Positions 1 through 8,859 of a DNA stretch of 64,000 nucleotides are shown here, one piece after another (the stretch's first letter is position 1; every line of letters starts with the position of its first letter). The position numbers were made by a program, and so were the translations under genes. The notes below the pieces were generated by a model. The model was given only the letters and a program-made list of their open reading frames with translations. It was not told the DNA's origin and searched no databases. The stretch covers positions 62,001 to 126,000 of the forward strand of contig CAVVTP010000006.1 of assembly GCA_963751165.1 (NCBI GenBank). The letters run 5' to 3'. This DNA is from Roseiarcus sp963751165 (GTDB lineage Bacteria; Pseudomonadota; Alphaproteobacteria; Rhizobiales; Beijerinckiaceae).

Positions 1-1
1 C

Positions 2-481
2 TGCGCCGCGCCGGCCTATCTCGAAGCCAATGGCGAGCCACGCACGATCGGCGACCTCATGAAACATCGCTGTCTCCTGTTACGCTTTCCGGGATCGCGG
101 CAGTTTCGATGGTCCCTCCTCGACGGCGAGAGCGTGCGGGAGGTTGCGGTTTCCGGGCATCTCGATGCGGATGACGGCGACATCCTCACACAGTGGGCGC
201 TCGCCGGCGAAGGCGTCGTGCTGAAACCGGCGTTTGAAGCAGCCGAATACTTGCGCGCCGGAACGCTGCGGCTGGTTCTGCCCGATCACCCCCCTCAGCC
301 GGCGACGCTCGCGGTTCTGCACGCTTATCAGCGCATGGCGCCGCCGAAGGTGCAGGCTTTCGGGGACGCGCTGATCGAGAAGGCTCGCGCTCATATCATG
401 GGGGCGCTCGACGGGATTGATCTTTCCGGCGGCGCGAAGCGACACGCCAAGGCGCTCGGCCCCGGACGCAGGCGCCGGTAG
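2..481 (+). CDS. LysR-family transcriptional regulator, C-terminal part (5' truncated by window)
   Basis: The reading frame is open from the first bases of the window, so the gene begins upstream. The visible 159 residues are the effector-binding (LysR_substrate) domain. They include the segment RCLLLRFPGSRQFRWSLLDG and the DADDGDILTQWALAGEGVV motif typical of group A LysR regulators, and end in an Arg-rich tail. The same motifs occur in the LysR protein at 12758-13651 (DADDGDVLTAWALEGAGI), so the two are paralogues of one subfamily. The HTH and the regulated gene lie outside the window, so the target is unknown. A dispersed repeat follows about 100 bases downstream. Confidence 0.85.
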   Translation, partial: CAAPAYLEANGEPRTIGDLMKHRCLLLRFPGSRQFRWSLLDGESVREVAVSGHLDADDGDILTQWALAGEGVVLKPAFEAAEYLRAGTLRLVLPDHPPQPATLAVLHAYQRMAPPKVQAFGDALIEKARAHIMGALDGIDLSGGAKRHAKALGPGRRRR

Positions 482-582
482 CCCTCACTGGATTGGGGGC
501 CCGGGCGACGCAGCGCCGCGCGGGAGCGAGTGGGAACGTCGCCCAGAGCAGAGCAGGCCTTCAATTCAGGAGGCCCGAGCCT

Positions 583-783
583 GGAGCAGGCCATATTCCC
601 TGGATCAGGGAAAAATACAGGGATTTCTTTTATATATCGGGCCATTCGGGCGGAAATCGCCTCAAAAAGCGCAATGAGTCGAGGCGGTTCCAGCAAAATT
701 CCCTACGCGGGCGAACAGGGAATTCAATCGGCGCCTCAGGGAACTGAAGTTCCCTGATCGGCCCAATGCAGGGATATCTCGCG
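583..783 (+). repeat. Dispersed ~200-bp repeat, copy A (AATTCCCTG/CAGGGAA-rich)
   Basis: This AT-richer stretch lies in the 455-base gap 482-936, which holds no convincing gene. It contains five CAGGGA words and three TTCCCT words arranged as inverted pairs, so it can fold on itself. It aligns end to end with 30981-31180: both open with ATTCCCTGG, run through CAGGGA, share GAGGC/TTCC and ATTCCCTAC in the middle, and end in TTCCTGATC or TTCCCTGATC followed by ATGCAGGGATA. Short peptides in the two copies are similar (NSLRGRTGN and NSLLGRTGT), which reflects DNA similarity rather than proven coding. The remainder of the gap shows no recognisable feature. Confidence 0.75.
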
Positions 784-936
784 GGGGTCAAGCGGGGCCG
801 TCCGGCTTCGAAACGGCGCCATTGCCGACGCTGCGAGCGAAGGTTGCCCGCCGGGACTTTGAAGCGCGCGGCGACTGTCTTATCCTGATTGCGACTGCCA
901 GCGGGGTTTCGCAAAAGCCACAGGGAGGATAGAAGC

Positions 937-1887
937 ATGAGCCCCCTCGTTCCGCGCCGAGCCTTTCTCACAGCAATGGGAGCGACGGTGATCGCAGCCG
1001 CCGGGTTGAACGCCTCCAAAGGACAGACGCAGCAGGCCGTGCCGTGGTCGGCGGGAACCGAACCGCCTAGGCTGAAGGCGCCGGCGAACGCCTGCGACTG
1101 CCACATGCATATCTACGACAGCCGCTTTCCGGTCGCCCCCAACGCCAAGCTGCGGCCGCCCGATGCGACCGTCGATGCCTATCGCCTGTTCCAGAAGCGG
1201 ATCGGAACGACGCGCAACGTCGTGGTCACGCCGTCGACCTACGGAACCGACAATTCCTGCACCCTCGATGCAATGGCCAAGCTCGGCGCGACGGCCCGCG
1301 GCGTCGCGGTGGTCGACACAAGCGTCACCGACGCAGAGCTCAAGCGGTTGAACGATCTCGGCGTTCGCGGCATCCGCTTCAACCTCGTCCAGTCCGGCGC
1401 CACCACCATCGATATGCTTGAGCCCTTGTCGAAGCGCGTCAACGATCTCGGCTGGCATGTCCAAATCCATATGCTCGGCGACCACATCGTCGAGAATGCC
1501 GACCTGTTGCAGCGGCTCCCCTCGCCGATCGTGTTCGACCACATGGCCCGCATTCCCGAACCGGCCGGCGTCGATCATCCGGCGTTCGCGTTGGTGCTGA
1601 GGCTCCTCGACAAGGGCCGGACCTGGGTCAAGCTTTCCGGCGCCTACCAGGACACCCGCACGGGTCCGCCCGCGTATGCCGATGTCAGCAAGGTCGCCCG
1701 CGGCTACGTGAAGGCCGCGCCGGAGCGCCTCGTTTGGGCCAGCGACTGGCCGCATCCGACCGAAAAAGCCGACGCCAAGCCCGACGACGCCGTCCTGTTC
1801 GACCTGATGGCCGATTGGGCGCCAAACGAAGCGACCCGCAACCGCATCCTGGTCGACAACCCGGCGGCGCTGTACCGATTCGACTGA
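937..1887 (+). CDS. Tat-exported amidohydrolase (COG3618, lactonase-like)
   Basis: This 316-residue protein is a metal-dependent TIM-barrel hydrolase of the amidohydrolase-2 family, related to 2-pyrone-4,6-dicarboxylate lactonase and D-galactarolactone isomerase. The HMHIYD motif after the signal region supplies the first metal ligands. Also visible are FDHMARIP, VKLSGAY and WASDWPHP, the last near the conserved barrel Asp. The N-terminus PRRAFLTAMG followed by an Ala-rich stretch is a twin-arginine signal, so periplasmic location is inferred. The start is set by GGGAGG a few bases upstream. The gene converges on the TRAP transporter genes, which may import its substrate or product, but the substrate cannot be read from sequence. 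Confidence 0.85.
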   Translation: MSPLVPRRAFLTAMGATVIAAAGLNASKGQTQQAVPWSAGTEPPRLKAPANACDCHMHIYDSRFPVAPNAKLRPPDATVDAYRLFQKRIGTTRNVVVTPSTYGTDNSCTLDAMAKLGATARGVAVVDTSVTDAELKRLNDLGVRGIRFNLVQSGATTIDMLEPLSKRVNDLGWHVQIHMLGDHIVENADLLQRLPSPIVFDHMARIPEPAGVDHPAFALVLRLLDKGRTWVKLSGAYQDTRTGPPAYADVSKVARGYVKAAPERLVWASDWPHPTEKADAKPDDAVLFDLMADWAPNEATRNRILVDNPAALYRFD

Positions 1888-1893
1888 CCGCGC

Positions 1894-3231
1894 TCACGGG
1901 CAGATGTACTTCCCGCCGTCCGGCGCCTTAAAGCAGCCGACCAATTCCGGAAATAGCATCTTCGGCAACCAGAGCACCGCCTTCGGGAAAAAGATCGCGA
2001 AGGCGATCGTTGCGAAGAAGATCACGTAGATCGGCAGCGACGCCCGCAGGCTCGAGGAAAAGCGAGCGCCGACGAATTTGGACGCCATCAGGAGCGACAG
2101 CCCGTAAGGCGGCGTGATCAAGCCGAAGGCCAGCGTGACGATGAGCACGATGCCCATATGCACGCTGTTGATCGACGCCTGGTCGGTGAGCTGGTTGACG
2201 ATCGGCATGAAGATGACGATCGCCGGGATCGGCTCGATGAAGTCGCCGACGATGGTGAACACCGCAACCAGAAGGAACATGATGGCGCGCGGATCGCCGC
2301 CGGCGACATCGCCGATCCATGCCGAAACGACGATCGGGCCGCGCAGATAGGCGAGCATCCACCCGAACGCGGAGGCCGCGGCGATGGTTATCAGCGGCAG
2401 CGAGTAAATAAGTCCGGCCTGCACGAAGTCGCGCCACACCGACCGCATGTGGCGCGGATTGAGCGCTGGAATGACCACGACGAGAATGTACGCAACGGCG
2501 ACGACCCCGGCTTCGGTCGGGGTGAACCAACCCGTCATGATGCCGCCGAGCAGGATCACGGGGATCAGCGCCGGCAGCGTCGCGGCTCGTGCAGCCGCAA
2601 GGAGATTGCGGAAACTCGAGCGCGGCCGGCGAAAGCCGACCGGCCCGAAAAAATAGCAGAAGACCATCAGGCCGGCGCCGATCATCAGGCCGGGCAGGAT
2701 GCCGGCGAGAAACAGCCCGGCGATCGAGACATTGCCCACCGCGCCGTAGACGACCGCCATGATGCTCGGCGGCACCAGATTGGCGATGGTGGAGGCGGCG
2801 GCGATGAGCGCGGCGACAAAGGCCGGCGAATAGCCTTCCTTCGCCATCGGACGAGCCATCGTCCGGCTCAACACCGCGACGTCGGCCGACGACGACCCCG
2901 ACATGCCGGAAAAGAACATGCTGAAGACCGTGGTCACTTGCGCAAGTCCGCCGCGAATGTGGCCGACCAGAGCTTGCGAAAGTTCGGCGATGCGAACGAC
3001 CACGTTCGCCGACGTCATCAGTTCGCCGACCAGAAGGAAGAACGGGATCGCCAGCAGGGCTTCCGAATCGACGCCGTTGAACGCCTGCCCGACGATCGAC
3101 TGCAACGAGACCGGCGTCAGCATCGTGCCGACGATGACTCCCGCCATCAACGAAAACGCAACCGGCACACCGAGATAACCGAGCGCCAGAAAGAGCGCCG
3201 TCATGATCAAAAGGATGGCGCTGTTGGGCAT
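1894..3231 (-). CDS. dctM: TRAP transporter large permease subunit DctM
   Basis: The 445-residue protein is almost entirely hydrophobic, with about twelve predicted membrane segments. It carries DctM signatures such as GMSGSSSADVAVLS and ITPPYGLSLLMASKFVG. It is the main channel subunit of a tripartite ATP-independent periplasmic transporter, driven by the sodium or proton gradient. It lies six bases downstream of dctQ in the order dctP-dctQ-dctM, the usual single transcription unit. The C-terminal tail (KAPDGGKYICP) is short and hydrophilic. The solute is not evident; organic or keto acids are common for the family. Confidence 0.92.
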   Translation of the reverse strand: MPNSAILLIMTALFLALGYLGVPVAFSLMAGVIVGTMLTPVSLQSIVGQAFNGVDSEALLAIPFFLLVGELMTSANVVVRIAELSQALVGHIRGGLAQVTTVFSMFFSGMSGSSSADVAVLSRTMARPMAKEGYSPAFVAALIAAASTIANLVPPSIMAVVYGAVGNVSIAGLFLAGILPGLMIGAGLMVFCYFFGPVGFRRPRSSFRNLLAAARAATLPALIPVILLGGIMTGWFTPTEAGVVAVAYILVVVIPALNPRHMRSVWRDFVQAGLIYSLPLITIAAASAFGWMLAYLRGPIVVSAWIGDVAGGDPRAIMFLLVAVFTIVGDFIEPIPAIVIFMPIVNQLTDQASINSVHMGIVLIVTLAFGLITPPYGLSLLMASKFVGARFSSSLRASLPIYVIFFATIAFAIFFPKAVLWLPKMLFPELVGCFKAPDGGKYICP

Positions 3232-3236
3232 CGGGT

Positions 3237-3773
3237 CTAAGCGGCGGCCGTGGGCGACGGGGCCTCAAAGCCGTGGCGCAGGCCGTTGACGATCTGTTCG
3301 AGGCTGAACAACGCCACCAGCGCGCCGCACAGCGGAATCGGCGCGTAGAGATAGGCGATGGGCAGCATCGACGGCATGCGAAAACTGCCGAAGCCGGTAA
3401 GGAAATTCTGCCAGCCGTAAACGACGAGGAAGAGGCCGACGCCCATGACAATGGCGCGATTTGAGACCTCGAAGGCCCGCCGCGTCACGCCGCTCATCGA
3501 CTCGGTCAAGGCAAGCAGCTGCAGGTGGTCGTTACGCCGCGTCGCGACCGAGGCGCCGATGAAGACGCCGTAGATGAAGAACGCCGAGGTCACCTCTTGC
3601 GGCCACAGAAGAGGGTGACCCGCCACTCTCGCCACGACGTCAAGCAAGGTGGTCGAGGTGAAGCCGATGAGGCAGACGCCGCAGAGCTGCATCAGAATGC
3701 GCTCCAGCGGGTCGAGCGCCCGCCACTTCAGGTGACGATCGGCGGCGAGGACGAGGTCGGCGCACCCGTCCAT
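3237..3773 (-). CDS. dctQ: TRAP transporter small permease subunit DctQ
   Basis: This 178-residue protein has four predicted membrane segments and the conserved DctQ region around PQEVTSAFFIYGVFIGASVATRR. It bridges the large permease and the binding protein. It is three bases from dctP and six from dctM, so the three are almost certainly co-transcribed. The N-terminal 20 residues are hydrophilic and the C-terminus ends in a short Ala/Pro tail. Length and topology match the family. Confidence 0.9.
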   Translation of the reverse strand: MDGCADLVLAADRHLKWRALDPLERILMQLCGVCLIGFTSTTLLDVVARVAGHPLLWPQEVTSAFFIYGVFIGASVATRRNDHLQLLALTESMSGVTRRAFEVSNRAIVMGVGLFLVVYGWQNFLTGFGSFRMPSMLPIAYLYAPIPLCGALVALFSLEQIVNGLRHGFEAPSPTAAA

Positions 3774-3776
3774 CGC

Positions 3777-4778
3777 CTATTCGATCGAGCGGCAGACTTG
3801 CAGGATCTTTTCGGCGTGCGGGCCGAGTCCTTTGGCGAGCTTGTCCTGCAACGGTTCGGCGATCTTGATGAAGCTCGCCTTGTCCACGTTCGTGACGACC
3901 TTAACGCCGAGTTTCTGGAGCTTGGCGAGCGACTTATGCTCGAGCGCGATCGCCTGCGCCGGCTGCTTTGCGCCGACCTCGGCGGCCGCCGCCTGCACCC
4001 ATCCCTTTTGCTCGTCGGTCAGCGACGACCATAGCTTGTCGCTTACCCAGATGACGCTGTTGTTGGCCTCGTGCTCGGTCATCGACAGCACCGGCGCCAC
4101 CTCGTAGTGCTTGTTCGAGTCGTAGACGTTGACGCCATTCTCGGCGAAATCGACGACGCCGGTCTGCAGCGAGGTATAGACGCTGCCGAACGGCATGTGG
4201 ACGGTCTGCGCGCCGTAGGCGGGAAACAGGGTGTCCTCGGTCGGGGTCGCCTGGACGCGCACCTTGAAGCCCTTCAGGTCGCCAACCGAGGTGACCGGGC
4301 GCTTGCCGTAGAGATCGCGAAGGCCGAGCGTGGCGAGCGCCAGCACGTGCCCCTCCTTGACGGTTGCGTCGAACATCTCCCTTACCGCCGCGATCAGCCG
4401 CGGGTCGCCGATCGCCTTGATCAACTGGTCTTCCGACCGAAAGAGATAGTGGATCGACAGCACGCCCGACTCTGGCGCGACGGTCGCCGCATTGGCGGTC
4501 GAGCTGATCATGAAATCGATGTCACCGGTGCGGATCTTCTGCAGCATCTGGGGCTCCTGCCCCAATTGCGCGCCAGGAAACTGGTCGATCGTCATCGACC
4601 CGTGGCTCATCTCCATGAGTTTGCCGTTGAAGAGGTCGGCGGCGATACCGTAGCCGGTCGAATGCGGCTGGTCATAGGCGAAACTGAAATGGCGCGTCTG
4701 CTCAGCACGCGCCGCCACCCCGGCAAGGAAGCCCATCGCGACTGCGAAGACCGCCGCGCAAAACCGCAATCGGCCCAT
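3777..4778 (-). CDS. dctP: TRAP transporter solute-binding protein DctP
   Basis: The 333-residue periplasmic binding protein starts with a Sec signal peptide (Arg-containing head, hydrophobic core, AARA cleavage region near residue 25). The DctP fold is shown by GAQLGQEPQMLQKIRTGDIDF, the central LKGFKVRVQATP segment with the substrate-carboxylate Arg, and VDFAENGVNVYDSNKHYEVAP. The ribosome-binding site GGAGGAA lies just upstream of the ATG. It is the first gene of the dctPQM unit. The ligand is unknown; the conserved Arg suggests a carboxylate. Confidence 0.92.
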   Translation of the reverse strand: MGRLRFCAAVFAVAMGFLAGVAARAEQTRHFSFAYDQPHSTGYGIAADLFNGKLMEMSHGSMTIDQFPGAQLGQEPQMLQKIRTGDIDFMISSTANAATVAPESGVLSIHYLFRSEDQLIKAIGDPRLIAAVREMFDATVKEGHVLALATLGLRDLYGKRPVTSVGDLKGFKVRVQATPTEDTLFPAYGAQTVHMPFGSVYTSLQTGVVDFAENGVNVYDSNKHYEVAPVLSMTEHEANNSVIWVSDKLWSSLTDEQKGWVQAAAAEVGAKQPAQAIALEHKSLAKLQKLGVKVVTNVDKASFIKIAEPLQDKLAKGLGPHAEKILQVCRSIE

Positions 4779-5119
4779 CCGTGTTCCTCCGCTCGCCGCC
4801 GCATCGGGAGCGCGGCGTCACCTTTTTCTGGTGACCGTACCCCATCTGCGCAATCAATGTCCACGTCGGCGCTGAGCAGCCTCATCGCGAGTTTTGCCTT
4901 CCGGCGGTAGCCTAGCGCCATGGCCGAACGCGGCAGTCCTCGGGACTTCGTCGACCTGCGTCGACATTTCTTCGTCGTGACCGGCGCCGACCTCAGCGCG
5001 GGCACGGGCATCGAGGGCAAGCCCGAGGCCGACGGCCACGGAAACGCGTGCAGTCGGCGACCTTCCAGGCGGTCACGGGCCGCTGGGTCCCGTGACCGAA
5101 TCCCCTCGGGAGACGCAGG
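4779..5119. other. Intergenic region, no gene recognised
   Basis: This 341-base gap lies between the 3' end of the NCS2 permease gene and the start of dctP, both on the minus strand, so it should hold the dctPQM promoter. Short open frames on either strand match no family I know. I see no clear hairpin terminator or operator. Confidence 0.4.
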
Positions 5120-6551
5120 TCAATGATCGGCGGCGCGGGCCGCGTCCGCCAACTGATGCTCTGCAGTCTCCACCGACCCGACCCCGTTGTAGAAGGCGTT
5201 CAGCGCGACCGCGACGAGCGTCGTCAGGATGATTCCGGAGCCGAGAACGGGTTTGAGCGGGCCATAGAAATTCCTGAAGAAGTCCGGCGCCACGGTCGGG
5301 ATCAGACCGAATCCGATCGCGATGGCGATGATGAACAGGTTGTGACGGTGGCGGAAATCGATACCTCCGAGGATGCGCACGCCCGTCGCCGCAACCATGC
5401 CGAACATCACGATCCCCGCGCCGCCGAGGACCTCGACCGGGACCGAGGCGACCAGCGCTGCGAGCTTCGGAATGACGCTGAGCACGATGAGGATCGCGCC
5501 GCCGGCGGCAGCGACATAGCGCGACCGCACGCCGGTCACGCCCACAAGGCCGACGTTCTGGGAAAATGACGTATAGGGGAAGGCGTTGAAGACCCCGCCA
5601 ATGATCGTGCCGACCCCGTCGGCGCGTAGGCCCCGGGCGATGTCGTCGGGGCCGATCTGCTTGCCGGTCATCTCGCCGAGCGCCAGGAACATGCCGGTCA
5701 ACTCGATCATCACGACGACCATCACGATGCACATGGTCACGATCGGCCCGAGCGAGAACTGGGGCATGCCAAACTGGAAGGGCAACACAATTCCGACGGC
5801 CGGCGCCGAGCCGACCGCCGCGAAATTCATCCTGCCCATCGCCGCGGCCACGACGGCGCCGGCGACGAGGCCGATCAACACCGAGATGTTGGCGACGAAT
5901 CCCTTGCCGAATTTGCTGACGCCGAGAATGACGAGGAGCACGACCAGCGACAGGCCGAAATCCGCCGAGCGCGTCCCGGTTTGGATTTGGAATCATGCCC
6001 TTGAAGACGCCGTCGACGATATTCGGAACCACATGCGGTCCTTCGGCCCAGTCGACGCCGATCCGCATCAGCGACACGCCGATGATGAGAATGATCGAGC
6101 CGGTGACGACGGCGGGAAACAGGCGGATAAGGGAGCTCATGAGCGGCGCCACAACGATGGCGAAGACACCCGCGCTGATGACCGCGCCATAGACGATCAG
6201 GAGCGGCGAGGTCGGAACGAAGCCTGCGCCGCCAACCTCCTTGGCGGCGACGATGAGCGCGAGCATCGGCGCGACCGACGCGAAGGTTACGCCCATCATC
6301 ACCGGCATCCGGATGCCCACGTAGGGAAGGCCGAGCGACTGGACGAGCGAGGCGAGCCCGCAAGCAAGGATGTCGGCCGAGATCAGGATCGCCCGCTGCT
6401 CCGCAGGCAGGCCGAGCGCGCCCGCGATGATCAACGGCACGGCCACCGCGCCCGCGTACATCACCAGAACATGTTGAAGTCCCAGCGTCGCTAATTTTGC
6501 TGGGGGCAGCATCTGATCGACGCCGCCCGATTCGTGTCCGTTCGAAGCCAT
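5120..6551 (-). CDS. NCS2-family xanthine/uric acid permease, frameshifted in this sequence
   Basis: Two overlapping frames together encode a full-length nucleobase:cation symporter-2 of the UacT/PbuX type, with 12-14 membrane segments. The first frame runs from MASNGHES through VFKGMIP. The second continues with ADFGLSLVVLLVILGVSKFGKGF and the family motif NAFPYTSFSQNVGLV. The span is 3n+1 bases. Removing one T near 5993-5996 (ATTCC to ATCC) restores a single frame of 476 residues. It is the last gene of the xdh-guaD group and would import xanthine or urate. Most likely a sequencing insertion; a true pseudogene is the alternative. Confidence 0.85.
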
Positions 6552-6738
6552 GGTTCCCTCCCGCTCCGGCCGTTTTCAGGCGCATGAGCAAGCCGGGACA
6601 ATAGACTGGCCGACGGCTTATGAGAATGCGGGAATAATTCCGTCACTTTCAAATTTCGTCGATAAATCCTCTCGCCTTCAGGCGCGGGGGGCAACATGCG
6701 GCCGTCCACGCGAAGAGAGTGCGCCGCCCGCGCGGCCC

Positions 6739-8076
6739 TCACGATGCCGCGCGCATGTATCCAACGTCCGCCCGCACGCTGCGCCCGCTGAAGATACGGA
6801 CGGTCTTCATAGGTCGGCCCGCTACATACGTCTCAACGACCGCGCGATCGTCGCCCAGAATCTGAAGCAGGAACAGCTCTTCCGCCAAGCTCTCGATCCG
6901 CTCGGCGCGCAGCGCCATGGCCGGCGTCGCGCGGGCATCGAGCACCACCAGATCCGCGTCGGCTCCCGCCTGCAACGACCCGATCCGGTCGGCAACGCCC
7001 AAGGCCAAAGCGTTGCCACGCGTCGCCCAATGAAACGCGGACAAAGGATGGAGCTTCTGTCCACGCAACTGCAGAACCTTGTAGCCCTCGTTCAAGGTCT
7101 GCAGCTGCGAATAGCTGGTGCCGCCGCCGACATCGGTCGCCACGGCGGACACGACACCGGCTTCTCGGAGCCCGGCCGCGTCGAACAGGCCGGAGCCAAG
7201 AAAGAGATTGGAGGTCGGGCAGAATACCGCGCGCGCGCCGGTCTCCGCCATCCGGGCGATCTCGCGGGGCCGGAGATGAACAGCGTGGCCCATCAGGCTC
7301 AGCGGCCCGAGCAGTCCGTAGGTTTCGTAGACGTCGAGATAATCGCGCGCCTTCGGATAGAGCGACAGCGTGGTGTCGATTTCCGCAAGGTTCTCGCTTA
7401 GATGAGTCTGGATGTGAATGTTAGGATGTTCGGCCGCCAGAGCTCCAGCAGACGTCATCTGCTCCGGCGTCGAGGTGATCGCGAAGCGGGGCGTGATCGC
7501 GTAGCGCAAGCGCCCTTTTCCGTGCCAACGCGCGATCAGATCCTTGCTCTCGTCGTAGGAGCGTTGCGCCGTGTCCCGCACGGCGTCCGGCGCGTTCCGG
7601 TCCATCATGACCTTTCCGGCGATCATCATCATGCCACGCGCCTGCGAAGCTGCGAAGAGCGCGTCGACGCTTTCGGGATGAACCGACGCGAAAGCGCAGG
7701 CTGTCGTCGTCCCATGAACGAGAAGCTGGTCGAGGAAAGCCGCGGCCATAGCCTCCGCGTGAGGCCGGTCGCGATAGCGGGCTTCTTCCGGGAACGTATA
7801 GCGGTCCAGCCAATCGAGGAGCTGTGCGCCCCAGCTTGCGATGACCTGGACCTGGGGAAAGTGGATATGCGGGTCGATGAAGCCAGGCATGATGAGGTAA
7901 GGGCGATGATCGATCTCGGCCACGCCCGGCTCGGAGACTTCGGCGTAGCTCCCGACGCGGACGATGCGACCGCTCTCGACGAGGATAGCGCCGTCCTCGA
8001 TATAGCGATGGTTATCCTCGGACTCGGTGGGGTCGGCGTGGAAGGTCAGAATGCGTCCACGCAGGAGCGTCTTCAT
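6739..8076 (-). CDS. guaD: Guanine deaminase
   Basis: The 445-residue amidohydrolase converts guanine to xanthine and ammonia. The zinc-binding motif PGFIDPHIHFPQ has its His residues at about 70 and 72. Later metal and catalytic residues are in IHIQTHLSE, GHAVHL and AVATDVGGGTSYS, and the length is standard. It begins two bases after the xdhC stop and lies upstream of the NCS2 permease on the same strand. This context links it to xanthine oxidation by XdhAB rather than to a general amidohydrolase role. The gene is intact, unlike its two neighbours. Confidence 0.95.
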   Translation of the reverse strand: MKTLLRGRILTFHADPTESEDNHRYIEDGAILVESGRIVRVGSYAEVSEPGVAEIDHRPYLIMPGFIDPHIHFPQVQVIASWGAQLLDWLDRYTFPEEARYRDRPHAEAMAAAFLDQLLVHGTTTACAFASVHPESVDALFAASQARGMMMIAGKVMMDRNAPDAVRDTAQRSYDESKDLIARWHGKGRLRYAITPRFAITSTPEQMTSAGALAAEHPNIHIQTHLSENLAEIDTTLSLYPKARDYLDVYETYGLLGPLSLMGHAVHLRPREIARMAETGARAVFCPTSNLFLGSGLFDAAGLREAGVVSAVATDVGGGTSYSQLQTLNEGYKVLQLRGQKLHPLSAFHWATRGNALALGVADRIGSLQAGADADLVVLDARATPAMALRAERIESLAEELFLLQILGDDRAVVETYVAGRPMKTVRIFSGRSVRADVGYMRAAS

Positions 8077-8078
8077 CG

Positions 8079-8859
8079 TCAGGACTCGATCTTCAAAAGG
8101 GGCGGACAGGCGGCGCGCGGCTCAAATGCATCGGCGCTCCGAGCGGCGTGCTCGATCATTCGCGCCTGAATTTCAGCGGCGGCGAAGGCGGCGATCACTT
8201 CTGGCCGCTTGTCCCGCGGGAAACCGGCGCCGATCGGGCAGACAAGCGTGCGCGCATCGACACCTTCGCGAGCGGCGTATCGTGTGAATGTCGCGCGCTT
8301 GGTGCGGCTCCCGATCATGCCGACATAGGCCGCGTCGCTACGCCTGAGCGCTTCGACCGCGAGCAGGAAGTCGAGCGCATGATCGTGTGTGAGAATGACA
8401 AAGGCGGCGCCGGGAGGCGCAGCGCGGATCTCCGCTTCGGGAAGGGCGGAGAGGGTCGTGGGAGTGCCCGAGCAAGCCAAGTCCAGTTCCATCTGGCGCT
8501 CGTCGATAAGCCTGGGGGAGAGAGGCAGAAGTCGCAGGGCTTGCGCCAGCGCTCTGCCGACATGGCCCGCGCCGAAGATCATGACGGGTGGACCGGGTTC
8601 TCGCCGGGCGGGAAGCGCCCGGTCGAGCGACAGCTCGACCCGGCCGCCGCAACACTGGCCGATCTCGGGGCCGAGCGTGACGGTCATCGCGGCTTCGGCT
8701 TCTCCCCGGATGAGCATCTGTCGCGCGCGATCGACAGCAAGATATTCCAGCTGACCGCCGCCGATGGTGCCGATCAGCCGGTCGCGTCCGACGAACACTT
8801 CGGCGCCTTTTTCACGCGGCGTCGAGCCCCAGAGTTCGAACGACCCGGACCCGGATCAT
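8079..8859 (-). CDS. xdhC: Xanthine dehydrogenase accessory protein XdhC, frameshifted in this sequence
   Basis: XdhC binds molybdenum cofactor and delivers it to XdhB. The main frame shows WGSTPREKGAEVFVGRDRL, GTIGGGQLEY, the Rossmann motif MIFGAGHVGRAL and the C-terminal PIGAGFPRDKRPEVIAAF. The N-terminal piece MIRVRVVRTLG lies in another frame and overlaps the xdhB stop as ATGA (8856-8859). Deleting one base from the CCCC run at 8827-8830 joins them as VVRTLGSTPREKG. The span is 3n+1, in line with a one-base insertion. Without the correction the only in-frame start is a GTG at 8798, inside a conserved motif. Confidence 0.85.
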